Of a stretch of 64,000 nt of DNA, positions 10,582-21,114 are shown piece after piece; the first letter of the stretch is position 1; the number at the start of each line of letters is the position of its first letter. Position numbers and translations under genes: made by a program. The notes under the pieces were generated by a model. That model had not been told where the DNA came from, ran no database searches, and saw only the letters and a program-made list of their open reading frames with translations. Origin of the DNA: Ailanthus altissimus (taxonomy: Eukaryota; Streptophyta; Magnoliopsida; Sapindales; Simaroubaceae); NCBI GenBank assembly GCA_946807835.1, contig OX327686.1, positions 8,680,001-8,744,000 of the forward strand, written 5' to 3'.

Positions 10582-11451
10582 TGTTGAGGGAGAAAATACC
10601 CTTCTTCCTCTCGAGGTTATATTGAAGCGAAGAACTCAAGATTCAGCCTAGAACCCTAACCTCCTTGCGCAGCGGAATAACCTGTCAATTAAGCAAAACA
10701 CAACAAGAATCCAAAGCAGAAAACAAAAGAGTACAACACAATCTTATGTGGTTCGGCTAATTGCCTACGTCCACAATGGATCCAAGGATCATAACCTCTC
10801 TTATTATAACTCCTTAGAGATTTTATAAGGAAAACCCAATGAAGAACCCTTAAAAGGACCTAAACGTTTGGTGAATCCTTACTCTACCATGAACAATGAT
10901 CACTCAAACAATGGTTCCACCTTAGCGCACACAAGCACTTAGTGTCTACCCAGTTCTTCCCCTCTCTTAAAGTCTCTCTCAATGCTTAATTTGAAATTAA
11001 GGGTTTACAAGTGTTTATATAGGGTGTATTTCGTGCCTACTGACCCTATTCCTTTTTGGATTAAGAGTCCACTTATTTTGGAAGTTCAAAACTTCATAAA
11101 ACTAGAAATCCCGAACCAAAATGGACTTTTTCACGCGTTCTGGCGCTGCGGCGCTCGTCCTTGGGGGCTCAGCGCAAGACAAAATAGCGCCCAGCGCTGC
11201 GGCACTTTGTTACTGTCCTGGGCGCCGCGGCGCTCAGCCATGGGCGTCGCGGCGTTGAGTTTGTATACCTATCCATATTTTCTTGCTTCCTTCACGTCTT
11301 TGAGTCCCGTTTCGCTTCCCCTTTCATGTCCCACACGTCCTAGATTTCTCCATACGTATCCCACACGTTCTAGATTTCTTGTAACTCTTCACTTTGGCAT
11401 TTATCTCAATTCTTGGCCAACCAAGATTGTTGAATCACCAATTTTTCAACA
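10582..11451 (-). repeat. Copia A 3' LTR (left)
   Basis: The LTR is 870 bp with TGTTGA...TCAACA ends. It contains the block ATGTGGTTCGGC...TTGCCTACGTCCAC (about 10747-10775), also found in copia D. It also carries a GC-rich run with repeated GCGCTGCGGCGCT-like words at 11140-11255 in otherwise AT-rich DNA. Confidence 0.88.
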
Positions 11452-11518
11452 AACTCTTACTTGATTCAAAATCTTCTAAATAAGAAGGCTTCGGGATCTG
11501 ATCCACACCAATACTCTA

Positions 11519-12060
11519 TCACCTAGAGTTGAGTCCAGTTAAGTCTCCACCAAGACTTAACTTTCCCCGGGATAGTGACTTCGGCCTCCAAAGGTATTCG
11601 TGCACCTTGCATAGGGTATGGATGCGTTGCACTCCTTTTCGGCCCTCATCACCTCGGTGAGCATGGTATGGATGTCGCCTAGTGGTCTGCATTGCCCCAA
11701 CACCCCGCGTTAGGTCACTCATGGCCATCCCAGTAAGCACATAGAGCCCTCTATTGTGCTTCTCACTCTCAAACCCTATAGGTCATTTTTCTACCCTTAG
11801 TTTTCCTTTTTTCGCTCTAATCGAATACCCTTCTTCATCGAGCTTGCCTAGTGATATCAAGTTCCTCCTCAATTTAAAAACATGCCTTACACTATGTAAT
11901 TCCCTAGTTTCTCTACCTTGCATCTTCAGCCTTATGTCACTAACTCCCATGATCTCACAAGTCATGTTATTTCCCATTAGAGCTTTACCTCTCTTGACTT
12001 TATAGTGGTAAACATCGATCTGTCGGGACACATATGGACGTTGCACTCTGAATCTAGTAT
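11519..12060 (-). pseudogene. Copia A protease / GAG-pre-integrase remnant
   Basis: The minus-strand frame 12046-11783 has the pattern of the region between copia protease and integrase: ...IMGVSDIRLKMQGRETREL, then a VRHV.KLRRNLISLGKL block. The frame decays after 11783, and 11740-11519 shows no domain. The element ends without integrase or RT, so the coding region was truncated before its last transposition. Confidence 0.7.
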
Positions 12061-12147
12061 CTATTTGCTAGCGTACTTTCCCCTTAAGGCTACCAATGTG
12101 TCTACAACTTCGGTATCTTCCTCAATACTGATTGCAGCCCATCTTCC

Positions 12148-12862
12148 TTAGCCTTTTGATTTCGGACAATCCTTCACAAAGTGCCCTTCCTTATTACAAA
12201 GAAAATACCTCTTGGATCTCCTCCTTGATTGGTTGCTCTTCTTTTCTTGTGCAAGCAAAGCTGCTCCACTCTCAGACTCAGATCTCTTTGTCAATTCTTT
12301 TGAGTTCAATGATGCCTTGACGTCATTCATCGCTAAAGACTCATTTCCATACAGCAGCGTATCCACAAAGCTCTCATAGCTCTTCGGCAACGATCTTAAC
12401 AGGATAATGGCATTGTGTTCATCCTCAGTCTTGATGCCCAATTGCTCAAGATTTATGATGATATTGTTGAACTCGTCAATGTGAGCTCTCAATGAAGTTC
12501 TATCGTGTATTGTCAGCTGATGTAGTTTCTTTTTCACAAGAAGTCTATTTGCAAGAGATTTCTTCATGTACAATGCCTTGAGTCTTTTTCATAGCCCAAA
12601 AGCGGTTTCTTCATCACCAATTTCCCTTAATACTTCATCGCTCAACGCCAAGAATAATATGCTGTGAGCCTTTTTCTGAATCGTGTCCTAATCTTTCTGC
12701 TCGAACTTTGAGGTTGTCGCCTCATCGTTAGTTGAGTAGCTGGCCTCCTCCAAAGCTAAGTCTAGCCCATTCTTTTACTAGTAGAGCCCTAACCTTCTTT
12801 CTCCAAAGATTGAAGTTATTCATCCCATTGAACTTCTCTGTTTCTTGCTTGATTGTAGCCAT
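12148..12862 (-). pseudogene. Copia A gag with CCHC zinc knuckle
   Basis: The ATG at 12862 starts MATIKQETEKFNGMNNFNLW, the usual beginning of copia gag. A frameshift lies near 12780-12730, and the frame 12573-12148 covers the UBN2-type gag core (RLKALYMKKSLANRL, then LLRSLPKSYESF) and the zinc knuckle YFLCNKEGHFVKDC (C-x2-x-x...C form, first Cys replaced by Phe) near 12190. Gag would form the particle that packages element RNA. Similarity of the start to copia D gag suggests related families. Confidence 0.8.
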
Positions 12863-12899
12863 GGTTTAAATACCCCAGATGTGTATTATCGAACCTCTA

Positions 12900-12911
12900 G
12901 CTCTGATACCA
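12900..12911 (-). other. Copia A primer-binding site
   Basis: On the minus strand it reads TGGTATCAGAGC, a perfect match to the initiator Met-tRNA 3' end used by plant copia elements. It lies 3 bp inside the 5' LTR, which fixes element orientation. Confidence 0.9.
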
Positions 12912-12914
12912 GTT

Positions 12915-13767
12915 TGTTGAGGGAGGAAACACCCTTCTTCCTCTCTAGGTTATATTGAAGCGAAGAACTCAAGATTCAGCCTAGAACCCTAACCTCCTTG
13001 CGCAGCGGAATAACCTGTCAATTAAGCAAAACACAACAAGAATCCAAAGTAGAAAACAAAAGAGTACAACACAATCTTATGTGGTTCGGCTAATTGCCTA
13101 CGTCCACAGTGGATCCAAGGATCATAACCTCTCTTATTATAACTCCTTAGAGATTTTATAAGGAAAACCCAATGAAGAACCCTTAAAAGGACCTAAACGT
13201 TTGGTGAATCCTTACTCTACCATGAACAATGATCACCCAAACAATGGTTCCACTTAGCGCACACAAGCACTTAGTGTCTACCCAGTTCTTCCCCTCTCTT
13301 AGAGTCTCTCTCAATGCTTAATCTGAAATCAATGGTTTACAAGTATTTATATAGAGTGTATTTTATGCCTACTAACCCTATTCCTTGTTAGAGTAAGAGT
13401 CCACTTGTTTTGGAAGTCCAAAATTAGAAATTTTGAACCAAAACGGATTTTTTCACGCATTCTGACGTTCGTCCCTGGGCGCTGCAACGCTAGACAAAAT
13501 CGCGCCCAGCACTACGGTGCTGGGTTACTGTCTTGGGCACCCTGGCGCTCTGCCATGGGCACTGCGGCGCTGAGTTTGTATACCTATGCGCAATATTTTT
13601 GCTTCCTTCACGTCTTTGAGTCCCGTTTCGCTTCCCCTTTCGTGTCCCACACGTCCTAGACTTCTTCATACATATCCCACACGTTCTAGACTTCTGGTAA
13701 CTCTTCACTTTGGTATTCATCTCAATTCTTGGCCAATCAAGATTATTGAATCACCAATTTTTCAATA
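12915..13767 (-). repeat. Copia A 5' LTR (right)
   Basis: The 853-bp LTR is the partner of 10582-11451, about 90% or more identical by eye. The terminal CA reads TA on this copy (TTTTTCAATA). Confidence 0.88.
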
Positions 13768-13772
13768 CTACC

Positions 13773-14030
13773 CTTTACTGTCTCCTATTCCAGTCCCTCG
13801 CCGAGGCTAAACATCGTGAAAACGGTCGCCGCCAATCGAGCATACCCCTTTGCTGTGCTCCCATGGCGGCGTTATACTTTTTGCAACAATCTATTTTGGC
13901 CTTTAACCATGGATGTTTGTTTTGATTATAGACTTAGACTTAGGGATTTTGGAATATGTATAAGTTGTGCGTGGTTTGTAATCGCCCCTGGTTGTACTGC
14001 TTTTTGGTGTTGAGTGCTCGACGAACTCAG
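13773..14030 (+). pseudogene. Unidentified gene-like fragment, 3' part
   Basis: This sequence follows directly after copia A and its target duplication, so it was contiguous with 10027-10581 before insertion. It is moderately GC-rich with an open frame at 13816-14013. No family is recognised and no splice structure can be argued. It may be the tail of the same former gene. Confidence 0.3.
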
Positions 14031-16342
14031 CTCGAGCTTAACTTAATTTTGATTCATGCAGTTATAGTTACCATTTTTTAGAACTATTGCCATAATTTTC
14101 TTTCTTTAAGTAATCAGCCACGCAACAGTTATTACAGCCGATTTTTATTATGAGGTTTATTAGTTAATTTAGTTTTTAATAATTCATCCTTATTTAAAAG
14201 ATTTATTATTTTTTTTTTTTTTGCGAGATCAATTATTTTTTTCTTTTCTATTTAGGGATGTCTTTATTCAAAGATTTGTATTTTTTTTTTCGAGATCGAT
14301 TATTTTCTTTCTTTTCTTTTTAGAAATGTCTTTAGTTCAAAAAAATCTTCATATATATTGATATTTTTCTTACAAAAATTTAGTTCAAAAAAATCTCCAT
14401 ATATATTTAATTTATTTAATTTTAATAATTTTTTAATTGTAATATCTAATTTATTAAATTTTAATAATTTTTTAATTATAATATCTAAAGTTCTTTGATG
14501 TATTAACTTAAAATTGTTAAATGATATATCAATATTTCTTAAAAAAAAAAATAATAATAAATTTTTCTTTCAAAAAAATTACCTTCTTCATTCACTTTAG
14601 CCACCACCTCCATCCTTCTTCTTCATCATTCACCATGGCCACTACCTGTGTCATATGATCATTCACCTATTGCAATATCTACACATAAAAAGTTAACAAC
14701 AAAAAATTGTAATATAGTTAATTTGGGAAATTTTTTTAAATTTTTTATTGAAAAAATATGGGAGCTTGAAATAGTGAACTCAAGGAGAGAGTTGAGAAAA
14801 CACAAGAATTAAATATAAGTAGAATAACTTTAGATCATAAAATCATTTCTGATATAGAAACTTCACGTCTAAATGTCAAGAAATTATGGGCACTCTCCTG
14901 ATTCAAAGGACCAGCAAGTGCTGGTCATATTGAAAAATAAGAATCAAATATTGAACTTGAAAAATAAATTTTGTTAATTTATTTTATTATTTAAAAAAAA
15001 ATTAAAATTAAAAATATAAAAAAAATACAAAATTGGGCTATTTATAAAATAAAAAGAGTGTCTTCACTATTAGAAAGTATATAACGACTATTTTACCTTC
15101 GAGTTTATTAAGTTGACAAAATTTAGAAACAAAACGAGGACGTTTTGTTTACCAGCTAAAAAATGGGGGTAGATTGATATTTATTAATAATAGTGGGTAA
15201 GCCGAAATTAACCCATATTAAAATTATCCTCGTTCTCTTTTTCACTGCAACCACACAGCTGTACAACTAAAGCACAAAAATAAGAAAGAATAAATAGATT
15301 ATGAATTAAGTAATTAAAAATAAAATTAAAATTAAAATAAAATAATATTGTGATATTTGGGCAAAATAGAAAAATAGGAGAGAATAATTCAACAAAAAAT
15401 GTCATCCATAAAAAAAAGAGGAAAAAAGGCAGATAAAATAGAGAGAGAAGATACAAAAGAAGAAAGCTTCGTAGAAACTATATCAAACTAACTTCATAAG
15501 AAAAAAAAAAGTTAAAAAATGGAAATATGAAACAACTATTTTCGAGGTCCTTATACTAGTGATTTTTGTCAGACGCGCAAGCTAGAGAGGTGAAAAACAT
15601 AACTTAGTTTGAGCAATAGATTCATGGGTGTAGAAAAGAAAAACTAGAACAGAAAGAAGGAGAAAAAAAAAAATTAAAGAAAAAAAGTTGGAGAAATTAA
15701 AGAAGAATAGGAGACTAAATGAATAAAGAACCATTGTCATGAAAATGTAATGATTAAGAGGAGCTCCATTAGATTCTTTGGAAAAATGGAAAAAGGAGTT
15801 TGACTAGATTTATAATATGAGAGATTTGTCGATGGCAAATTTAAAATTTTTATCATTTTTTTATGTAATTTTATTTTTGTTTAAGGTTAGATTTATTCAA
15901 GCGACTTTCTCAAATATTTAAGAATTTATTAAATAAAAAAATAAAATTATTGGACTTGTTTGTGAGTTTTAACTGAATGCTCTGTGGCAAGAGATTTAGT
16001 AATGAGTTGTGTTAAGGAACTAAATTATTGGGCTCAACAATACACATAAAATACTAGGTTAGAGGCATTGACAAGATAGTTTACAATGGTGTTGACCTTT
16101 CGATTCTCAAGTAAGGTGACAACTTAGTAGTGAAAATATTCTCAAGAATTTTTGCCCTAAAGAGAATATAGAGAAGAATGAGAGAATTCTTTCTTACTTA
16201 CTTGAGTTTTAAGTTAAATTTGTCTTATTTGAATTTAAAGTTAGATATGTATCTTAAGTGTGGAGAGAACAAGTATAGCGAATTTCCCTTAAGGGTGATA
16301 TGTGGTGATACATGAGTAGAGAGTTCCCTCTTTGGTTGGGGT
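14031..16342. other. AT-rich non-coding DNA with two short tandem duplications
   Basis: No gene is seen. About 14195-14345 holds two copies of a ~75-bp unit (T-run, CGAGATC-ATTATTTT, then TTTAG.GATGTCTTTA.TTCAAA). About 14405-14490 holds two copies of a ~44-bp AT-rich unit ending TAATATCTAA. Long homopolymer-rich runs continue to 15700. The open frame at 15456-15208 is a low-complexity artefact. Confidence 0.5.
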
Positions 16343-16347
16343 ATTAT

Positions 16348-17716
16348 TGATGCGATATTTCTATATCTTAAAATTGAGTGCAAGTATATATTATAGTATG
16401 CAAGTAATAAAAGGACAAAAGAGTCAGATGTCGAACCCACATGGATAATTTCTAATTTTTAACTAAGTATTAAAATTATATCTTTTTAGTAATTATTCAG
16501 AAAAATAAAAGTCTAAAAATGACTTTAGAAAATATAAAAATTATGACACAACCTAAAGAGATTGGAACGATAGCAATATAGAGAAAACCTAAGGTTAATA
16601 CTATTCTTCAATATATTTTTTAATGATTAATTTTCTAATATTTAACTCTCTTAGTTCTTGTTATTGATTAAGACACTAATGTATTCACAAGCCTCTCCTA
16701 AGGTCATGTAATTATACCTTAATTTATCAAATACCTATATTCTTATAGTACTTATAATAAATTAAGATTCATTAAGATTAAATTTTATTGATCATACATG
16801 CCAATTAGGTATATTCCTATCCTAATTTGAAATTTGCATATGCAACATTGGATGTTACTCTAAAACATGCATCAAATTACCTAGGTCTAAATATAATGAT
16901 TTCTCTTCTGAGTTTATCAAAATATTACTAATTCATTCACCATATATTAGCCAGATATATTGAAGCATTAAGAACAAGTAAATTAAATAACAAAAAATTA
17001 AGTTTATTAAATATTAAAAAGATATGACAATTAAGCGCACATATTAAGTTCAAGTATTAACTATAGAAAGAAAATTTTAGTTCATGGCTACAAGAGAATA
17101 ATGGCAAAAATAATAAGAAATCATGATACAATCAAAACAAATTGATATAGACATCGAATTGCTCTTGATTGCGCTGCCTAAGAAACTCTTGATGCCAAAA
17201 AATGCATTGAATCTCTCTTTATGGCTACTTTAATTAAGCTCTAATTACTCTCTAAGACTTGTGTTATATGTTCTTGGATACTCTCTAAAGGCTGGGGACG
17301 AGTGGCCTTTTATAGGGATTGATATGAGCTTGAAATCTCCAATTCTTGTCAGGTCAGGAATCGCATTGTCGTTGGGGCGCTGCGTGTAAAAGGCTGTATC
17401 GCTGGAGTAGTGAAGGTTTGGCACTGGAGTGCTGAGCTGTAGCTAGCGCAATGACGAGCTGGCACTAGGGCGATGAACTGCGACTTAAACAGGTTTTTTT
17501 TCTTCCTATTTTCTTATTTTGATCACTGTTTTAGTGTTGGAGTAAAAATTCTTATGGCGCTGGGGCGAAAGATCCATATTTAGAAAATTTTACTTTAAAT
17601 TTCGTTCAAATTCTTATAAATAACAATAGTACACATAAATAACCATTTATTCTCGTAAAATAATAAAATATCAAAATAAAAATATAAAAAAATAAATAAC
17701 AAATATGCCCTTATTA
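16348..17716 (+). mobile_element. Solo LTR (1,369 bp) with perfect 5-bp target duplication
   Basis: The segment starts TGATGCGATATTTC and ends GCCCTTATTA (CA decayed to TA). It is flanked by ATTAT at 16343-16347 and ATTAT at 17717-17721. Near the start is GTCGAACCCACATGG, and near 17310 is a TATA-like CCTTTTATAGGG, both common in long plant LTRs. GC-rich words such as GGGCGCTGCG recur at 17350-17570. No internal region or partner LTR is present. The family is not assigned; the orientation is inferred from the TATA-like motif. Confidence 0.72.
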
Positions 17717-17721
17717 ATTAT

Positions 17722-18749
17722 GAAGAAATGACAAGGTTGATAGCTCTTGGGTAATTATGCCCCTTGAAACTTAGAGTATAAAGGTTCCTACCATTGGTTA
17801 CTTTATGAGAGAATTAGTTTTGGGGACATAAAGACTACAAGTCCTGGCTCATGAGCTCTAGCACTTGTAGTGTTGACTTGCCTCACCAAACTCCAAATAG
17901 ACATCATCTCTTTGTTAACAAGGGCATAAAGCTTTGTGACATACTGACGTGACGATATAACAGTGGCTCTTCAAGACTTCATCCCTTAGGGCATTATTTT
18001 TTCGTCTAGTTGTCTAGCAATGAGGCCCTTTATAAGGTTTTTGGTGGGTTTGGTGATGATGTAGAAGTAGGTCTGAGGATGACGTAGAGAGTAACTGGGC
18101 CTTATTAACGTGCACATAAATTATAGAGCTAGGTGGCGACGTGAAAGATGATCTAACCAAGCTGACTTATCCTCTGATTGCAGAATTGAGTAGTGAGGTA
18201 GACTTTTAAACAGGTCTCGCCTAACATGCCCTATAGGTCAAATGGTAAGATCACAAAAATGATGGTAATATCACTTATGTGATTAGAGATTTTTTGAGTT
18301 GATTTATCACATTACTTGTTATCTTATAATATTATCGCCTTTATAATTATGTGTCCTCATTAAGATGTGATAATAATTACCTGAGATTAAATAAAAGGAA
18401 TGAGGTTTATACTTTTAATGAGCATCACAACCCAATTTTATATAATGGTATAAGAAATACTTGATAGATTGATATATGAGTGTGAAATTAAGTTGGTTTC
18501 TGTAAGAGCTTAAGTAAACATCTCTAGAATGTTTATGAGTTCTAAATGCATAAATATTATAAAGTGTCAAATCGTAAAAAAAACTTATTTGTAGAGAACT
18601 CAATGTGAGTAGCTAGTCTTCTAACTTTCACCAAGAGACATTTATTCATAGAAATTTTATGTTTTACCAAGTTCTTATGAGATAATTAGTTTTCAATGAT
18701 TGGTTCATAGTAGGAAAGACGTCAATTCTTAAAAATTAAATTCTTCAAA
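17722..18749. other. Non-coding, nothing recognised
   Basis: The region has mixed composition (GC is higher at 17800-18200) but no coding frame, repeat partner or element end that I can support. It may be older TE DNA into which the solo LTR inserted. Confidence 0.4.
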
Positions 18750-19271
18750 TTTTCTAATATTATTAGTGTGTTTTGAAATAGATGTGAATTGTTATAAATT
18801 TTATATTTGTATTTCAAAAATACACATCGATGACTATTGTAGGTACCAAATAAAAGACAATTTGTACTAACTAATTACAGTATGATATCTGTACAAAGCG
18901 TTCAAGTGGAAATAGACTTTAAATCAGATTTGCACTTTCTTTAATTAGAGTTTGAATTAAATTCGTGCATGCATATTTTAAAAAGAATTTGAATCCATAC
19001 CCTATAAATATAGGTAATTATTCATGAATTATTCATTCTATTTAAGTTCACAATTCATTCATACATAAATATACTTTGCTGGTTTTTTTCAAACACTCCT
19101 CCACACATGAGTGCATTTTCTTTCTTATAATAACTAATTTGAGCGTTAAAGTATTTTTTTTCTTCTAAGAAGATAGTGTGCTTTCATTAATAAAAGGAGT
19201 ACGCAAGGGCAAAAAGATTATTGACGTGGAGGTTCCATATTAAAGAACTTTAGTGGTGTTGTCTATAGGAA
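18750..19271 (+). repeat. Possible gypsy-type LTR end and primer region
   Basis: A TATA-like CCCTATAAATATAGG (about 19000) is followed by a leader-like stretch and, at 19253-19271, TGGTGTTGTCTATAGGAAC. This resembles the TGGCGCCGTCTGTGGGAAC found just inside the 5' LTR of plant gypsy/Tat-like elements. No gag or pol follows. The left boundary is unknown, so this is only a candidate remnant. Confidence 0.3.
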
Positions 19272-21114
19272 CATTTTGATTAAAAAATGACCACTTATAG
19301 AAAAAAGAGCTACATAAAAAAATTAAAATTAAATAAATCAAAATCATAAAAAAAAATGCTGAAACCCTAGCCATCATAGGAGTCGCCACCATCAAACCAC
19401 CACACTAGTCATTGTTCACTGTCGATCAACACTTTAGTCAACTTAAAAATAGTTGGCCAGTCGATCCCAGCTAACCTTGCTGTAAACTGCTATCAAAATA
19501 CTAAAAATGAACCAAAAGCTACGCGTGTGACTACCTTTCGATCTTGCTATATTGGCTACCTTTATCATTAATGAATATTTCCATCTGAGTCAAGAAACCG
19601 TTATAGATAGAACTCTAGTCGAAGTCTTGCTAGACCAGCAATGAAAATTGTCATGTGAGCTAAAAAAAAAGAAAATCGTGAAGAAGACATTCGTGTCGCA
19701 ACCACTGCAACTCATTGCTGCCACTGTGCTAGTCTTTGTCACCATCGAATAGTTTAATCCGCCAACTCATATAACATCGATAGACTTTTTTTAGTCATCC
19801 TTAATGTTATTCATTGTCAAAAGGTTCACTCATACTCCATTAGCCAATCTAATATAGCGCGCCTCAAAATTAATCTATCATAGGAAAATTTACATAATGT
19901 TGTTAGAAAAAAGTTATTTAATAAAATTAATTTTGCAGAAGTTAAATCGTCTTATTCATAATTACATGTATAAGATTAGAAAATTACTTCAGTTCTTAGT
20001 TTGATAAACTTTGAAGTAATTAACTGCAATCTTATTTACTATCCTCACATGTGTGGGCACATAGATAAAATTCTCTTTTTGTTAAAATAAAATACATAAA
20101 AGATACTTCTGTTTATTACTCCATACCTCACCTATACATATGTACTTTCCCTAGAGGTGTAGAGTTTGTGATTTGAGTTAGTAGAGGGGTTGAGAGACTC
20201 ATTGAGCTTCTTAACTTCAACTTAAAAGGCCCAGTTCAAGGCATCTCTTGACCTACCAAATCTTTTACTTAACCCTAAGTTATTTCACTAAAACTAAAGC
20301 TGCACTCTAGTAACCTATGTAAAATAAATAGAAGCCCATTTTAATTAAAAATCTTTAATTGAATTAAACTTCGTTTTAAACTAATAATAACCATTTAATT
20401 GATATTCATAATTAAAGTTAGGCATAAGAAAAATATCTTACCTCTTTAATTACCTATTTACTCTTAAGTCATTGAAAGCTCTAATGATTATTTTTCAATA
20501 TGTTTATATTTATAAATAAATTTACAAATGAATATTATTATTCAATAAATAATTTAATAAATAAATTGTGGCCACAAATTTAAAAGGATCAAGCACTGTA
20601 AATAGCTTATGTAAACATCACTAAGTAGATTTCATCTTGTAATTATATGTTTCTATAATCTATAAAATTAGATTTTCAAGGTATCGAGGTTTTGACTATT
20701 TATATGGATTTCACTTCATGATAACTCAAAAGTTACAACATATGAATACAAGTTCATTGCTTAATTAGAACTAATGTCAACCAAGCTTATTAAAACTTTT
20801 ATGAATTAAGATTAATGACATTTAGTTAATTAGATCAAAATTCACATTAGTCCAGTTTAATGTATTATATACATTAGTTTTTCTACTCGAAATCTTTACT
20901 TCAATGATCAAGATAAATTATTTTACTATAAGAAGTAGAAAAATTATAATCATATATAATGAAATGTCATTTTCATTAATGACCGTGAATATAAATTTAC
21001 AAAGAACTTATAATCTATATCTTTTGTATTAACATCATATGTCTAATACATAAATCACATATTTTACAAATACGAAATCATCTATATATACTTAAAAATA
21101 TATTGCATTAATTA
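19272..21114. other. AT-rich non-coding DNA, nothing recognised
   Basis: No open frame above background, no inverted or direct repeat of note, and no RNA gene was found between the possible gypsy remnant and the tandem array. Confidence 0.45.

Larger units (their letters stand above)
10582..13767 (-). mobile_element. Copia A: non-autonomous (gag-only) Ty1/copia element
   Basis: Two LTRs (10582-11451 and 12915-13767) lie in direct orientation and are highly similar. The flanks CTGCC (10577-10581) and CTACC (13768-13772) form a 5-bp target duplication with one mismatch. The element reads on the minus strand: the primer-binding site complementary to initiator Met-tRNA lies at 12911-12900, next to the right-hand (5') LTR. 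The internal region is only 1.46 kb and codes for gag and the start of the protease/GAG-pre-integrase region. No integrase, RT or RNase H is present. It must have moved using another element's enzymes. Confidence 0.9.

Noticed and set aside
10207..10651. Several overlapping open frames on both strands
   Set aside because: They are mutually overlapping frames in GC-rich DNA running into the copia A LTR. None has family similarity; only the general gene-like character is reported.
15208..15456. Minus-strand 82-codon open frame rich in Phe/Leu
   Set aside because: It is translated from A/T homopolymer-rich DNA and has no domain or splice context. A membrane protein cannot be argued from such composition.
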